Source: Bacteroidales bacterium
GTDB lineage: Bacteria; Bacteroidota; Bacteroidia; Bacteroidales; F082
NCBI GenBank assembly: GCA_017439405.1
Contig: JAFSJF010000069.1
Span: 1-64,000 of the forward strand
Length of the DNA stretch: 64,000 bases
Direction: 5' to 3'
Positions within the stretch are counted from its first letter, which is position 1; each line of letters starts with the position of its first letter. Shown piece after piece: positions 6,790 through 18,763 of this stretch. Made by a program: the position numbers and the translations under genes. A model generated the notes under the pieces. That model was not told where the DNA came from, did no database searches, and saw only the letters and a list, made by a program, of their open reading frames with translations.

Positions 6790-9330
6790 ATGAACAATAC
6801 GACAAAAGGAAAAGAATGGAAGTCGGCCCTTCGCCACGCTCAGGGGCCTAAAATCTGGCACATCGTGGCCGCCATCATCGCTTTCGCGGCCGTCACCTTG
6901 GTTTATTTCAACCCCGTGCTGCAAGGCAAGCGCGTGAAGCAGCACGACATCGAGATGCACATCGGCATGGCCCACGAGATCGACCAATACCGCAACGAGA
7001 CGGGCGAGCAGACCCTTTGGACCAACTCGGCCTTCGGCGGAATGCCCGCCTGGAACATCTCCGTCGCCTCCAAAAGCAACCTCACCGCACCGATTTACAA
7101 AGCCTTGAGAATCGGGCTTCCGCAATCGCTTGGCTCCGTATTTATCAGTATGTTAGGATTTTTCATCCTGCTTCTGGTGCTCGACTGCGGCTTTTGGATC
7201 AGCTTCATCGGGGCCATAGCCTACGGCTTCACGTCATACCTATTTATAGTAATAGGCGCGGGCCACAACGCCAAGGCAATGGCCATGGCCTACATGCCCG
7301 CCGTCATCGCGGGCGTGCTGCTCACCTACAAGGGCAAGTACCTCTGGGGCTGGCTGCTGACCGCCTTCGCGATGGCCTTCGAAATCAGGACGGGGCACAT
7401 CCAAATCACCTATTATTTGGCCTTAACCATTGTCATTCTGGTGATTGCCGAGCTCATCAGCGACATCATAAACAAACGGTTGGGGCATTTCTTCAAAGCC
7501 TCGGCGGGATTAGTGGTGGCCGCACTCGTCGGCGCACTGACCTGCTCGACAACGCTTTACGGCAACTACGAGTTCGGCAAGGAGACCACCCGTGGCAAAC
7601 CCGTCTTGACCCGCAACGAGAACAACCAGACCCGTGGCCTCGACCGCGACTACATCACGCAGTGGAGCTACGGCAAGGGCGAGACGTGGAGCCTGCTGAT
7701 TCCCAACGCGAAAGGCGGCGCTTCGGCACTCATCGGAAGCCAAAACCCGGCTTTGGAAAAGGTGACCGACAACCGTTTCAGGCAAAGCATAGCGCAGAGC
7801 AACGCCTATTGGGGCGACCAACCCGGCACGAGCGGTCCCGTGTATGTGGGCGCCATCGTCGTGTTCCTGTTCGTGCTTGGCGCACTGACCGTGAAAGGCC
7901 CGCAGAAGTGGGGCTTGCTCGTCGCCACGCTGCTCTCCATCCTGCTCAGCTGGGGCAAGAACTTCATGGGCTTCACCAACTTCTTCTTGGACCATGTGCC
8001 GTTCTACGACAAGTTCCGCGCCGTTTCGATGACCTTGGTCATCGCGGAGGTCACCATGCCTTTGTTGGGCTTCCTCGGCTTGGCCGAAATCGCGAAAAGC
8101 CCCGACAGTTTCAAGAAGAACCTGAAAAAGTTCTACATCGCCTTGGGCATCACGGCGGGCGTTTGCCTCTTGTTCTATGCCGCCCCGAAAGCGTTCTTCA
8201 GCTTCCTCAGCCAAGGCGAGGCACAGCAGTTTGCGCAACTCGGCTCGGGCAAGGACGGTGCTGTATATCAATCCTTTGCCAGCAACCTTGAAGACGTGCG
8301 CGTGGCCATTTTCCGCAAGGACGCCATCCGCAGTTTCCTGTTCATCATCCTTGCCGCCGTGCCGCTGTTCCTCTACGGAAAGGGCAAGCTGAAAGGCCAA
8401 ATCGCCTTCCCCATCCTCGCCGCATTGGTGCTGGTTGACCTGTTCGCCATCGACAAGCGCTACCTCAACGACAGCAATTTCATCGACAAGCAAAAGACGC
8501 AAAAGCCCTACACTGCCTCGGTTGCCGACCAAGCCATTTTGGGCGACAAGACGCTGGATTTCCGCGTGGCCGACCTCACGAAAGACATGTTCAACGACGC
8601 CAGCACCTGCTATTTCCACAAGTCGCTCGGCGGCTATTCGGGTGCCAAGCTGCGCCGCTACCAAGACGTGATCACGCAATATCTCAGCGGCGAACTCACC
8701 CAACTCCGAAACGCACAAACCTCACAAGACCTGATGCAAGGCTTGTCGCAACAAAAGGTGCTTAACATGCTGAACACCAAGTACATCATCTTCAATCCCA
8801 ACGGCCAGCCGATGCAAAACCCGTTTGCCCAAGGCAACGCTTGGGTGGCCAAAGACATCCAATGGGTCGGCACGCCGAATGAAGAAATCGACGCCATCGG
8901 CACGACCGACTTGAAGCAAACCGCCATCATGCACAAGGAATTTGAGCAACAACTTAGAAACTATAGGCTTACGGACAGCATCCTGCCCGAAATCACGCTG
9001 GTGGATTACAAGCCGAACAAGTTGACTTATAGGTTCAGCAGCGCTTTGGCAGGCTCAACGGCCGGAAGCTCATTGGTGGTGTTCTCCGAGATTTGGACCT
9101 CGAAGGGCTGGAAGCTCTACATCGACGGGCAAGAGCAGCCCTTGCTGCGTGCCAACTACCTGCTTCGTGCCGCCCTCGTTCCGAGCGGCGACCATGAAAT
9201 CGTGATGGAATACGCGCCCAAGGCCTACAAGGTCGGCAACACAATCGCCTTTGTCAGCTCGCTGATAATGGTTTTGGCCGCTATCGGAATGGTTGCCTTC
9301 ACTCTTGCCAAAAAGAAAAAGCAATCGTAA
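6790..9330 (+). CDS. YfhO-family multispanning membrane protein
   Basis: The protein has 846 residues. The first ~550 hold about a dozen membrane helices with short loops, including an N-terminal loop carrying the conserved acidic GGMPAWN region that follows EIDQYRNETGE. A periplasmic C-terminal domain and a final helix follow. YfhO proteins belong to the GT-C glycosyltransferase superfamily, and a Bacillus relative adds sugars to lipoteichoic acid. The substrate here is not known. Its neighbourhood of two glycosyltransferases supports a role in surface glycosylation. Confidence 0.85.
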   Translation: MNNTTKGKEWKSALRHAQGPKIWHIVAAIIAFAAVTLVYFNPVLQGKRVKQHDIEMHIGMAHEIDQYRNETGEQTLWTNSAFGGMPAWNISVASKSNLTAPIYKALRIGLPQSLGSVFISMLGFFILLLVLDCGFWISFIGAIAYGFTSYLFIVIGAGHNAKAMAMAYMPAVIAGVLLTYKGKYLWGWLLTAFAMAFEIRTGHIQITYYLALTIVILVIAELISDIINKRLGHFFKASAGLVVAALVGALTCSTTLYGNYEFGKETTRGKPVLTRNENNQTRGLDRDYITQWSYGKGETWSLLIPNAKGGASALIGSQNPALEKVTDNRFRQSIAQSNAYWGDQPGTSGPVYVGAIVVFLFVLGALTVKGPQKWGLLVATLLSILLSWGKNFMGFTNFFLDHVPFYDKFRAVSMTLVIAEVTMPLLGFLGLAEIAKSPDSFKKNLKKFYIALGITAGVCLLFYAAPKAFFSFLSQGEAQQFAQLGSGKDGAVYQSFASNLEDVRVAIFRKDAIRSFLFIILAAVPLFLYGKGKLKGQIAFPILAALVLVDLFAIDKRYLNDSNFIDKQKTQKPYTASVADQAILGDKTLDFRVADLTKDMFNDASTCYFHKSLGGYSGAKLRRYQDVITQYLSGELTQLRNAQTSQDLMQGLSQQKVLNMLNTKYIIFNPNGQPMQNPFAQGNAWVAKDIQWVGTPNEEIDAIGTTDLKQTAIMHKEFEQQLRNYRLTDSILPEITLVDYKPNKLTYRFSSALAGSTAGSSLVVFSEIWTSKGWKLYIDGQEQPLLRANYLLRAALVPSGDHEIVMEYAPKAYKVGNTIAFVSSLIMVLAAIGMVAFTLAKKKKQS

Positions 9331-9334
9331 CATT

Positions 9335-11095
9335 ATGGACAAGAAGGAGATACAAGCCATCATCGCGCAAGGGGAAGGCATCGGCGTAGAGTTCAAGAAG
9401 GCCGAAAATGCTTTGCCTAAGAATTTGTTCGACTCCATCTGTGCCTTTCTAAACCACACGGGCGGGAGCATCATCTTGGGAGTTGAGGACAACAAGAACG
9501 TCGTGGGAGTCAATCCATTGGCGGCAGAGCAGCTTTGCAAGGAAATCTCCAACTTGAGCAACAACAGCAACAAGCTCAACCCGGTATTCCTGCTTCAGCC
9601 CGAAATCGTGGATTTTGACGACAAAAAGCTGATTTACCTTTTCGTTCCCGCAAGCTCGCAAGTACACCAAAGCGCAGGCAACATCTTCGACCGAAGCAGC
9701 GATGGCGACTTCATCGTAAAAAGCCAAGTGAAAATCAGCGAGTTGTATCTGAACAAAAGCACATTCTACTCCGAAAACACGATTTACCCCTACCTTAACG
9801 AAAGCCATTTCGACCAAAACACAGTCCAAAAAGCCAAAAACCTCATCCGAAACAACCGACCCGACCATCCGTGGTTAGCCCTTTCGACAGAGGATTTCTA
9901 CAGAATGTCAGGACTTTACCGACACGACATCAGCAACAACACCGAGGGTTTCACCATGGCCGCGCTACTGCTCTTCGGCAAGGAGGAAATCATCCAAAGT
10001 GCGCTGCCCTATTACAGGATTGACGCTATCCTTCGCAAAATCGACATTGAGCGATACGACGACCGAATCACCGTTTGCTGCAACCTTATAGAAGCCTCCG
10101 AAAAACTGATGCAATTCGTTGCGAAACACCTGCCCGACCCTTTCTACTTGGAGGGAACACACCGCATATCCTTGCGCGACAACACTTTCCGGGAAATCAT
10201 CGCCAACTCATTGATCCACAGGGAATATCTCAATCCAAAACCTTCTTTGATAGCCATCTATTCCGACCGAGTTATCGTCGAAAACGCCAACAAGCCTTAC
10301 CTTTATGGTCGCATCGACCCATTACACTACCATTCCTTCCCGAAAAACCCACGACTGACCCTGTTTTTCGTGCAAATGGCTATGGCTGAGGCTCTTGGGA
10401 CGGGAATAAGGAAAATCACAAGATTTGCCAAACTATACACGGGAAAAGAACCGATTATTTCAGACGAAGACATGTTTAGGGTCACCATCCCTCTCCCCGA
10501 ATTCGAGAAGAACGATGCGAAAGAGAACACTCATGGAAACAAGAATACCAATTCGCCATTGATGACAAACGAAGTTTCAGATGTCCTTCAGAATGACAAG
10601 GTTTCTGCCAGAATATTTCGTCTTTTACAGCATGACCAAACACTTTCCATTGCATCAATAGCACAGGAGTTAAGTTTGTCAAAGCGAACGATAATGCGTC
10701 ATATTCAGCAACTTAAACAAATCGGACTTGTTTCAAAAGTTGAAAAAAGCCCTCTTTGGATCATTCCAAAAACAGAATATGAAGTTTGCCACAAGCGGCA
10801 AGATTGCCACGATGCGAATTGCGCTGGTGCGAATGTCACCGATGCGAATGTCACCGATGCGAATGTCACCGATGCGAATCACGGGGCAAGCGAGGATGGC
10901 ATTTCACGGCAAATCCTTAGCCGGATATATGAAGACTGCACCTTGAGCGCGGCAACCATAGCACAGCAAATGAACCTGTCAACAAGAACGATACAAATCC
11001 ACATCCAGCGTCTTGTAAGACAAGGTCTGCTCGCCAGGGTCGAAAAACAAACACTTTGGACTGTTCACGAAGAAACACACACAGCAGAAAAATGA
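9335..11095 (+). CDS. AlbA_2 / ATP-binding transcriptional regulator with two C-terminal HTH domains
   Basis: The protein has 586 residues from the ATG 4 nt after the YfhO stop. The N-terminal AlbA_2 (Schlafen-like) domain spans about 1-130 (GVEFKKAENALPKN, GGSIILGVED). An HATPase_c_4-type region follows (FREIIANSLIHREY, EALGTGIRKI). Two winged-helix modules follow (SIASIAQELSLSKRTIMRHIQQL and, near the end, SAATIAQQMNLSTRTIQIHIQRL), and they look like an internal duplication. Between them lies a run of NVTDA repeats. Related proteins are usually called putative transcriptional regulators. The last codon overlaps the next start (ATGA). Confidence 0.82.
   Translation: MDKKEIQAIIAQGEGIGVEFKKAENALPKNLFDSICAFLNHTGGSIILGVEDNKNVVGVNPLAAEQLCKEISNLSNNSNKLNPVFLLQPEIVDFDDKKLIYLFVPASSQVHQSAGNIFDRSSDGDFIVKSQVKISELYLNKSTFYSENTIYPYLNESHFDQNTVQKAKNLIRNNRPDHPWLALSTEDFYRMSGLYRHDISNNTEGFTMAALLLFGKEEIIQSALPYYRIDAILRKIDIERYDDRITVCCNLIEASEKLMQFVAKHLPDPFYLEGTHRISLRDNTFREIIANSLIHREYLNPKPSLIAIYSDRVIVENANKPYLYGRIDPLHYHSFPKNPRLTLFFVQMAMAEALGTGIRKITRFAKLYTGKEPIISDEDMFRVTIPLPEFEKNDAKENTHGNKNTNSPLMTNEVSDVLQNDKVSARIFRLLQHDQTLSIASIAQELSLSKRTIMRHIQQLKQIGLVSKVEKSPLWIIPKTEYEVCHKRQDCHDANCAGANVTDANVTDANVTDANHGASEDGISRQILSRIYEDCTLSAATIAQQMNLSTRTIQIHIQRLVRQGLLARVEKQTLWTVHEETHTAEK
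10831..10875 (+). repeat. three tandem 15-bp repeats encoding NVTDA
   Basis: GAATGTCACCGATGC occurs exactly at 10831, 10846 and 10861, flanked by decayed copies from about 10811. The period keeps the frame, so copy-number change would lengthen the linker between the two HTH domains without breaking the gene. Confidence 0.85.
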
Positions 11096-12408
11096 AACGC
11101 GTCCTCATCATCACCTACTATTGGCCCCCGTCGGGCGGCAGCGGCGTTCAACGCTGGCTGAAGATGTCGAAATACCTGCCAGAAAACGGCTGGAAACCTG
11201 TGATTTACACACCAGAAGACGGCGAATATCCCGTCATCGACCCATCGTTGGAGAAAGATGTCGCGCCCGAAACGGAAGTCGTCAGACGACCGATTGTCGA
11301 GCCATACACGATTTACAAGAAGTTCCTCGGCATCAAGAAAGAAGACACCATCAAGGTGGGGTTCGCATCGGAAAAGAAGAAAAGTGGCTGGAAAGAGCGC
11401 CTTTCCGTGTGGGTGCGCGGCAACCTCTTCATCCCCGACTCCCGCTGCTGGTGGGTGAAGCCGTCGGTGCGCTACCTGACGGCATACCTGAAAGAGCACC
11501 CCGTCGATGCCATCGTCAGCACGGGGCCGCCCCACTCCATGCACCTGATTGCCATGAAGCTGAAGGAGGCGTTGGGCATCCCATGGATCGCCGACTTCCG
11601 CGACCCCTGGACCGAAATCGACTTCTACGACGAACTGCACCTCACCAAGTGGGCCGACAAGAAACACCACCGCATGGAACGCGAAGTGCTGACCAAGGCC
11701 GACAAGGTGGTGACTGTCAGTTGGAATTGGTCCAAAGGATTAGGTAGGTTGGGGAATAGGAATGTCAGAGTCATTCAAAACGGCTTCGACTGGCAGCCAA
11801 AGCCTCCGTTGCAACGTGCGCCACTATCGGAGAAATTCACGCTTACCCATATCGGAGTCATCGGTCCTTCACGCAATACCCCCACCCTATGGCAAGTCTT
11901 GCAAGAGATCAAGGCTCAAGATGAAAGTTTTTCAAAAGCATTAAAAATCAGCCTAATAGGACAAGTTGACCAATCCGTGACGCAGTGTCTGGAATCATGT
12001 GGTCTGATGGAAAACACCGAAATCATCGCCCATGTGTCCCACGATGCAGTGCAACAAGTCCAAGAGGCGGCGCAGGTGCTGCTGCTGCTCGTCAACAATG
12101 CGCCCAATGCCAAGGGCATCCTCACGGGCAAGTTGTATGAATACCTTTCCTCAGGCCGCCCCATCCTCTGCATCGGTCCTGAGGACGGCGATGCCGCACA
12201 GCTTCTGAAAGAGACCCAAGCCGGAACCACCATCGGATTTGAGGACAAAGAGAAGATGAAGGAAGTCGTCAAATCATTGTATGACAAGTATTTGGAGAAC
12301 AACTTGCCGAGCAACGCCAACGCGAGCATCGAAAAGTATTCGAGGAAGGCATTGGCGGGGGAATACGGGAAATTGTTGGACAAAACCATTGAAGAATATG
12401 CACGGTAA
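11092..12408 (+). CDS. family 4-like glycosyltransferase (GT-B fold)
   Basis: The protein has 438 residues from the ATG overlapping the preceding stop. The N-terminal GT-B half has YYWPPSGGSGVQRWLKM and IVSTGPPHSMHLIA. The C-terminal half has THIGVIGPSRN and the nucleotide-sugar site region KLYEYLSSGRPILCIGPEDGDAA, which includes the usual acidic residue. It is cytosolic, transfers an unidentified sugar, and probably serves polysaccharide or lipid-linked glycan assembly. An upstream alternative start was rejected because the family begins at KRVLIITYY. Confidence 0.86.
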   Translation: MKRVLIITYYWPPSGGSGVQRWLKMSKYLPENGWKPVIYTPEDGEYPVIDPSLEKDVAPETEVVRRPIVEPYTIYKKFLGIKKEDTIKVGFASEKKKSGWKERLSVWVRGNLFIPDSRCWWVKPSVRYLTAYLKEHPVDAIVSTGPPHSMHLIAMKLKEALGIPWIADFRDPWTEIDFYDELHLTKWADKKHHRMEREVLTKADKVVTVSWNWSKGLGRLGNRNVRVIQNGFDWQPKPPLQRAPLSEKFTLTHIGVIGPSRNTPTLWQVLQEIKAQDESFSKALKISLIGQVDQSVTQCLESCGLMENTEIIAHVSHDAVQQVQEAAQVLLLLVNNAPNAKGILTGKLYEYLSSGRPILCIGPEDGDAAQLLKETQAGTTIGFEDKEKMKEVVKSLYDKYLENNLPSNANASIEKYSRKALAGEYGKLLDKTIEEYAR

Positions 12409-12426
12409 CTGAAAAATGCCTATTTT

Positions 12427-12510
12427 TGCTTTCCGAAAAAAGCATTTATGCAACAAAATTGCTTTTTGAAAAAAGCAAGATGACAGCGAAAACGCTTTCT
12501 GTAAAAAGCA
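12427..12510 (+). repeat. three 18-bp palindromes with a 33-bp period
   Basis: The imperfect palindrome TGCTTTnnnGAAAAAAGCA starts at 12427, 12460 and 12493. The last copy is decayed to CGCTTT...AAAAAGCA. The period is exactly 33 bp. The array directly precedes the remains of an AAA+ ATPase gene and resembles in design the arrays next to the intact ATPase genes at 39.4, 42.0 and 57.8 kb, although its sequence differs. Confidence 0.8.
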
Positions 12511-12527
12511 AAAGACCTGATAGAAGC

Positions 12528-12722
12528 TACCAACACACGGTGGAATATGGCAAGCAGCAGGGCGACTTCAAGGTGGACGGCAAGTGGACGTTTGAGGTCG
12601 GCGGCGAAGGCAAGAGCTTCGAACAGATTGCAGGCGTGCCCAACTCATTTGTCTTGGACGACGACATCGAATCGCCCCTGAGCAACAAGCTGCCACTTTG
12701 GATGATTGGATTGATGTATTGA
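12528..12722 (+). pseudogene. C-terminal remnant of an AAA+ ATPase (DUF4143 type)
   Basis: About 64 codons survive, from YQHTVEYGKQQGDF through WTFEVGGEGKSFEQI to NKLPLWMIGLMY. This resembles the very end of the AAA/DUF4143 ATPases common in Bacteroidota (FEVGGKGK...IPLW-type ending). The Walker motifs and everything before are gone, and an open frame runs in from the repeat array at 12427. I infer a deletion that removed most of the gene. No function is expected. Confidence 0.65.
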
Positions 12723-12817
12723 AGGCAAGGGAAGTCACCTCGGGGCAAACGAACTGAATGCAATGTAAACCACATCACCATACTAAACCATCTATTTCGA
12801 AAAACAACCATTTAGCC

Positions 12818-13324
12818 ATGATCAAAAAAACCTGGTACTCTTTCCAAAGAACGTGGCATAAGCTACTCGAAAAAAGGGCTTTGAAAGTCGTCCATTCGCA
12901 CCAAGGGGAGGTACATATCCACGGCTGGACGCACCTGACCCCACAAACCGTTTTGGGGAAGAACCCGAATTTCAACGGTTTCAACGTGATAGGAAAAGGG
13001 AAAGTGGTGTTCGGCGACAACTTCCATTCCGGAGTGGAATGCATGATCATCACGGAATACCATAACTATGAAGGAGAAGCCATTCCCTATGACGACACTT
13101 GCATCATCAAGGACGTGACCATCGGCGACAATGTCTGGTTTGGCAATCGCGTCATCGTCTTGGGCGGAGTGACCATCGGCGAAGGAGCCATCATCCAAGC
13201 CGGAGCTGTCGTCGTGAAAGACATTCCGCCTTGCGCCATTGCAGGAGGAAACCCGGCTACGGTTTTCAAATATCGTGACAAAGAGCATTATTACGCCTTG
13301 AAGGAGCAAGGCAAATTCCATTGA
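12818..13324 (+). CDS. left-handed beta-helix acetyltransferase (LbetaH family)
   Basis: The protein has 168 residues. Hexapeptide repeats run through the C-terminal two thirds ([37 protein letters not shown]), ending in the usual [15 protein letters not shown] of xenobiotic/maltose-type O-acetyltransferases. A His in the [10 protein letters not shown] loop is a candidate catalytic residue. The next gene starts 3 nt after the stop, so it opens the surface-sugar operon. It probably O-acetylates a surface sugar. Confidence 0.85.
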   Translation: MIKKTWYSFQRTWHKLLEKRALKVVHSHQGEVHIHGWTHLTPQTVLGKNPNFNGFNVIGKGKVVFGDNFHSGVECMIITEYHNYEGEAIPYDDTCIIKDVTIGDNVWFGNRVIVLGGVTIGEGAIIQAGAVVVKDIPPCAIAGGNPATVFKYRDKEHYYALKEQGKFH

Positions 13325-13326
13325 AA

Positions 13327-14076
13327 ATGAACATAGGCATCATCATACAAGCGCGTTTGGGTTCGACCCGTTTGCCAAGGAAAATCTTGCTACCGTTTTA
13401 CGCCGGACAAACCATCATCGACATCCTGATGGACAAGTTACACCAAGCCACAACGTCAAAAGTCGTCGTTGCGACGACAACCGACACAAGTAATGATTTG
13501 CTGGTGAAGTATCTCCAAGACAAAGGCGAACTTGTATTCAGGGGTTCCGAAAACGACGTGCTTGACCGTTTTATCAACGCAGCTGAAGAGCACCAGCTGG
13601 ACGGCATTGTCAGGATTTGTTCCGACAACCCATTCATTGATACCGAGGGACTTGGCAAACTGATCGAAAAAGCGCAAAACAGCAAGGCAGATTACATCGG
13701 ATTCCGTATCAACGGCCTGCCATCCATCAAAACCCACTTTGGGTTTTGGGGCGAGTTCGTGACCCTTGAAGCCTTGAAAAAAGCGGCTGCATCCACTGAT
13801 AGCGCCCAAGCACACGAGCATGTCACCATCCACATCTATTCGCATCCCGAAGAATACCAGTGCGAATGGATCGAATGTCCCGATTTCATCCAAGGGCGCA
13901 ACGACATCCGCCTCACCGTCGATACGAAGGAAGATTTCGCCAATGCGCAACAAGTCTATTCCGACCTCGCGAAAACACATCGCGACTTCAGCCTGAAAGA
14001 AATCGTCAGCTACATCGACCAACACGAAGACTTGAAATCATCCATGAGAAGAATCATCACCCAAAACACGAAATAA
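13327..14076 (+). CDS. SpsF-like cytidylyltransferase
   Basis: The protein has 249 residues. It begins NIGIIIQARLGSTRLPRKIL, the nucleotide-binding signature of the SpsF/CTP_transf_3 family, and continues with RGSENDVLDRF and VRICSDNPFID. RLTVDTKED near the end is also typical. The family activates acidic sugars with CMP. Next to neuB and a KdsC-like phosphatase, the likely role is CMP-nonulosonate formation. It lies 1 nt from neuB. An in-frame TTG two codons earlier was not used. Confidence 0.82.
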   Translation: MNIGIIIQARLGSTRLPRKILLPFYAGQTIIDILMDKLHQATTSKVVVATTTDTSNDLLVKYLQDKGELVFRGSENDVLDRFINAAEEHQLDGIVRICSDNPFIDTEGLGKLIEKAQNSKADYIGFRINGLPSIKTHFGFWGEFVTLEALKKAAASTDSAQAHEHVTIHIYSHPEEYQCEWIECPDFIQGRNDIRLTVDTKEDFANAQQVYSDLAKTHRDFSLKEIVSYIDQHEDLKSSMRRIITQNTK

Positions 14077-14077
14077 C

Positions 14078-16944
<2,867 letters not shown>

Positions 16945-16948
<4 letters not shown>

Positions 16949-18030
16949 AAACAACCATCATAGCCGGCGCACGCCCCAACTTCATGAAGATTGCGCCCAT
17001 CGTCCACGCCATCCAAAAGGCCCAAAGCGAGGGGAAAGACATCGCCTATCGCCTCGTCCACACGGGGCAGCACTACGACCAGAAGATGAGCGAAACCTTC
17101 TTCGAGGAGCTGCGCATCCCCCAACCCGACACCAACCTCGGATGCGGCGGTGGCACGCAGGCCGAGCAGACCGCCCATATCATGGTGGCCTTCGAGAAAG
17201 AGCTTGAAGCGCACCCGTGCGACATGGTCCTCGTGGTGGGCGACGTGACCAGCACCATGGCCTGCTCCATCGTTGCCAAGAAACTCAACACTAAGGTGGC
17301 CCACGTGGAGGCCGGAATCCGCAGCTGGGACTTGTCGATGCCAGAGGAAATCAACCGCATGGTGACCGATGCCTTAGCCGACCTTTATTTCACCACTTCG
17401 GAGGTGGCCAACGCCAACCTCCGCAACCTCGGAGCCAAGCCCGGACAAATCCATTTCGTAGGCAACGTGATGATTGACACGCTTTTGGCCAACTTCGACA
17501 GGTTCCGAAAGCCCGACTTCTACGACTCGCTTGGACTTCAGGAACGACAATACATCGTGCTCACCCTGCACCGCCCGGCCAACGTTGACGAGGCCGAAAA
17601 GCTCACCGCCACCATACGTGAAATCATGGACAACGTGCATGACCTGCCCGTCATCTTCCCCATCCATCCGCGCACGGCGAAGGTTTTCACCGAGTCGGGC
17701 ATTGCCGACGAAAACCTGCACATTGTGGAACCGTTGGGCTATTTGGAGTTCAACTACTTGGTCAGGCACTGCAAGGCCGTCATCACCGACTCGGGCGGCA
17801 TCACGGAGGAGACCACGGTGATGGGCATTCCCTGCCTCACCCTGCGCGACAATACCGAGCGGCCCGAAACCTGCACCATCGGCACCAACGAACTCGTCGG
17901 CACCGACCCAAAAGCCATCAAGCCCGCGCTCGACAGGCTGTTTTCGGGCCAATGGAAAAAAGGCGGCATTCCCGCGCTTTGGGACGGAAAGACGGCGGAA
18001 AGGATTGTGGAGATTTTGTTACGTGGATAA
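16945..18030 (+). CDS. wecB: UDP-N-acetylglucosamine 2-epimerase (WecB/NeuC family)
   Basis: The protein has 361 residues. The epimerase_2 family motifs are IAGARPNFMKIAPI, HTGQHYDQKMS, VVGDVTSTMA, HVEAGIRSWD, PEEINRMV, LTLHRPANVD, FPIHPRT and DSGGITEET. Non-hydrolysing members interconvert UDP-GlcNAc and UDP-ManNAc, and hydrolysing members release ManNAc for NeuB. The sequence alone does not decide between them, though the operon favours supply of a ManNAc unit to NeuB. The start overlaps the previous stop (ATGA). The remains of a toxin gene begin directly after it. Confidence 0.92.
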
Positions 18031-18249
18031 ATACCACTTGTCGGTATTGGCCATGTGACAGCCTTCCCAACGGGCCATAGTGGACTCGCGCCTCAACAGC
18101 GAATGCTCTATCTCATAGATGGCATTGAAGGCTTCATGGACATTCTTCTACATCAGTTCTCGAGAGTATGTATGCCTGTATTATTATGAGACGTTTTCGT
18201 AGAATGTATTAATCTTACTGATACATCGCTTCTTAGTACGACAGTTCAT
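18031..18249 (-). pseudogene. remnant of a Bacteroidota TA toxin gene
   Basis: Reading from the ATG at 18249 gives MNCRTKKRCISKINTFYENVS, then two stops, YRHTYSRELM, another stop, then KNVHEAFNAIYEIEHSLLRR and WEGCHMANTDKWY. All pieces are in one frame, interrupted by three in-frame stops. They recall a ~100-residue toxin family found in Bacteroides (SRKYRHTYSYELM...LLRR...MA.T.KWYFAY). The 3' end is cut by wecB. It is not functional as it stands. Confidence 0.6.
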
Positions 18250-18453
18250 GGCTTTGCGTACTCCCTTCTAACCGTTTCAAGGACATTGGCACGAGCCTCC
18301 TCAATATCCATCGTCTCAGTATCATTCTCAACCATTTCCTGGACGATAGTCAACCAACTTCTGTGCCCATTTCCGTAAGGCCACCATGTCGGAAAGGTTG
18401 GGATTCACGTTGCGAAGCGTTTTTTCGTCAATATCGATTGTAACAGTACACAT
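18246..18453 (-). pseudogene. frameshifted antitoxin gene (partner of the dead toxin)
   Basis: Starting at ATG 18453 the frame reads MCTVTIDIDEKTLRNVNPNL, then SDMVALRKWAQKLVD, and then ends early. One extra T after the LVD codons shifts the frame. Ignoring it, the sequence continues IVQEMVENDTETMDIEEARANVLETVRREYAKP and ends in a TGA overlapping the toxin start. This matches the small Bacteroides antitoxins with an NP.L...A.R.WAQ core and an ETMD...EYA.P ending. Confidence 0.65.
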
Positions 18454-18464
18454 CGCTTTTCAAG

Positions 18465-18707
18465 TTATTTCTTCTTGAACAGCGAAAGCAGCCAAAGCAG
18501 CACAACCGCGCCGACAGTGCCTACCAAAAGCTGGCCCCAGAAAGTGCTGCTTGCCGAAAGCCCGACCAAGCTGAAAAGCCAGCTGCCCAAGGCTCCGCCA
18601 ACGATGCCAACGATGATGCTGACCAAAAGGCCCATGCCCTTGTTCATGATTTTGCCGGCGATGAAGCCCGCCAGCGCTCCAATCAGAAGTGATACTAAAA
18701 TACCCAT
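18465..18707 (-). CDS. GlsB/YeaQ/YmgE-family small membrane protein
   Basis: The protein has 80 residues with three hydrophobic segments rich in Gly and Ala (GALAGFIAGKIMNKGMGLL, VGIVGGALGSWLF, VGTVGAVVLLWLLSLF) and a KKK tail. This is the transglycosylase-associated protein family, small inner-membrane proteins linked to stress and of unclear function. Despite the shared label it is unrelated to the glycine-lipid enzyme GlsB at 19.4-20.4 kb. Confidence 0.88.
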   Translation of the reverse strand: MGILVSLLIGALAGFIAGKIMNKGMGLLVSIIVGIVGGALGSWLFSLVGLSASSTFWGQLLVGTVGAVVLLWLLSLFKKK

Positions 18708-18715
18708 GGTTGTTC

Positions 18716-18763
18716 AGTTTTGAGTTTTGAGTTTTGAGTTTAGAGTTCAAGTTTTGAGTTTAA
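18716..18763. repeat. heptad repeat array, AGTTTTG type
   Basis: About seven tandem 7-bp units (AGTTTTG, AGTTTAG, AGTTCAA and variants) lie between engB and the YeaQ-like gene. The engB stop codon lies inside the array. Confidence 0.75.

Noticed and set aside
7510..8718. 402-codon minus-strand open frame inside the YfhO gene
   Set aside because: A compositional shadow of a long membrane protein gene, with no start signal or homology.
12426..12722. Intact 98-residue gene
   Set aside because: The frame starts inside the repeat array, and only the last ~64 codons resemble a protein family, as a fragment of a much larger ATPase.
18465..18707. Glycine-lipid enzyme GlsB at this position
   Set aside because: The YeaQ-type family shares the GlsB label, but this 80-residue membrane protein has no acyltransferase domain; the enzyme is the gene at 19446-20417.
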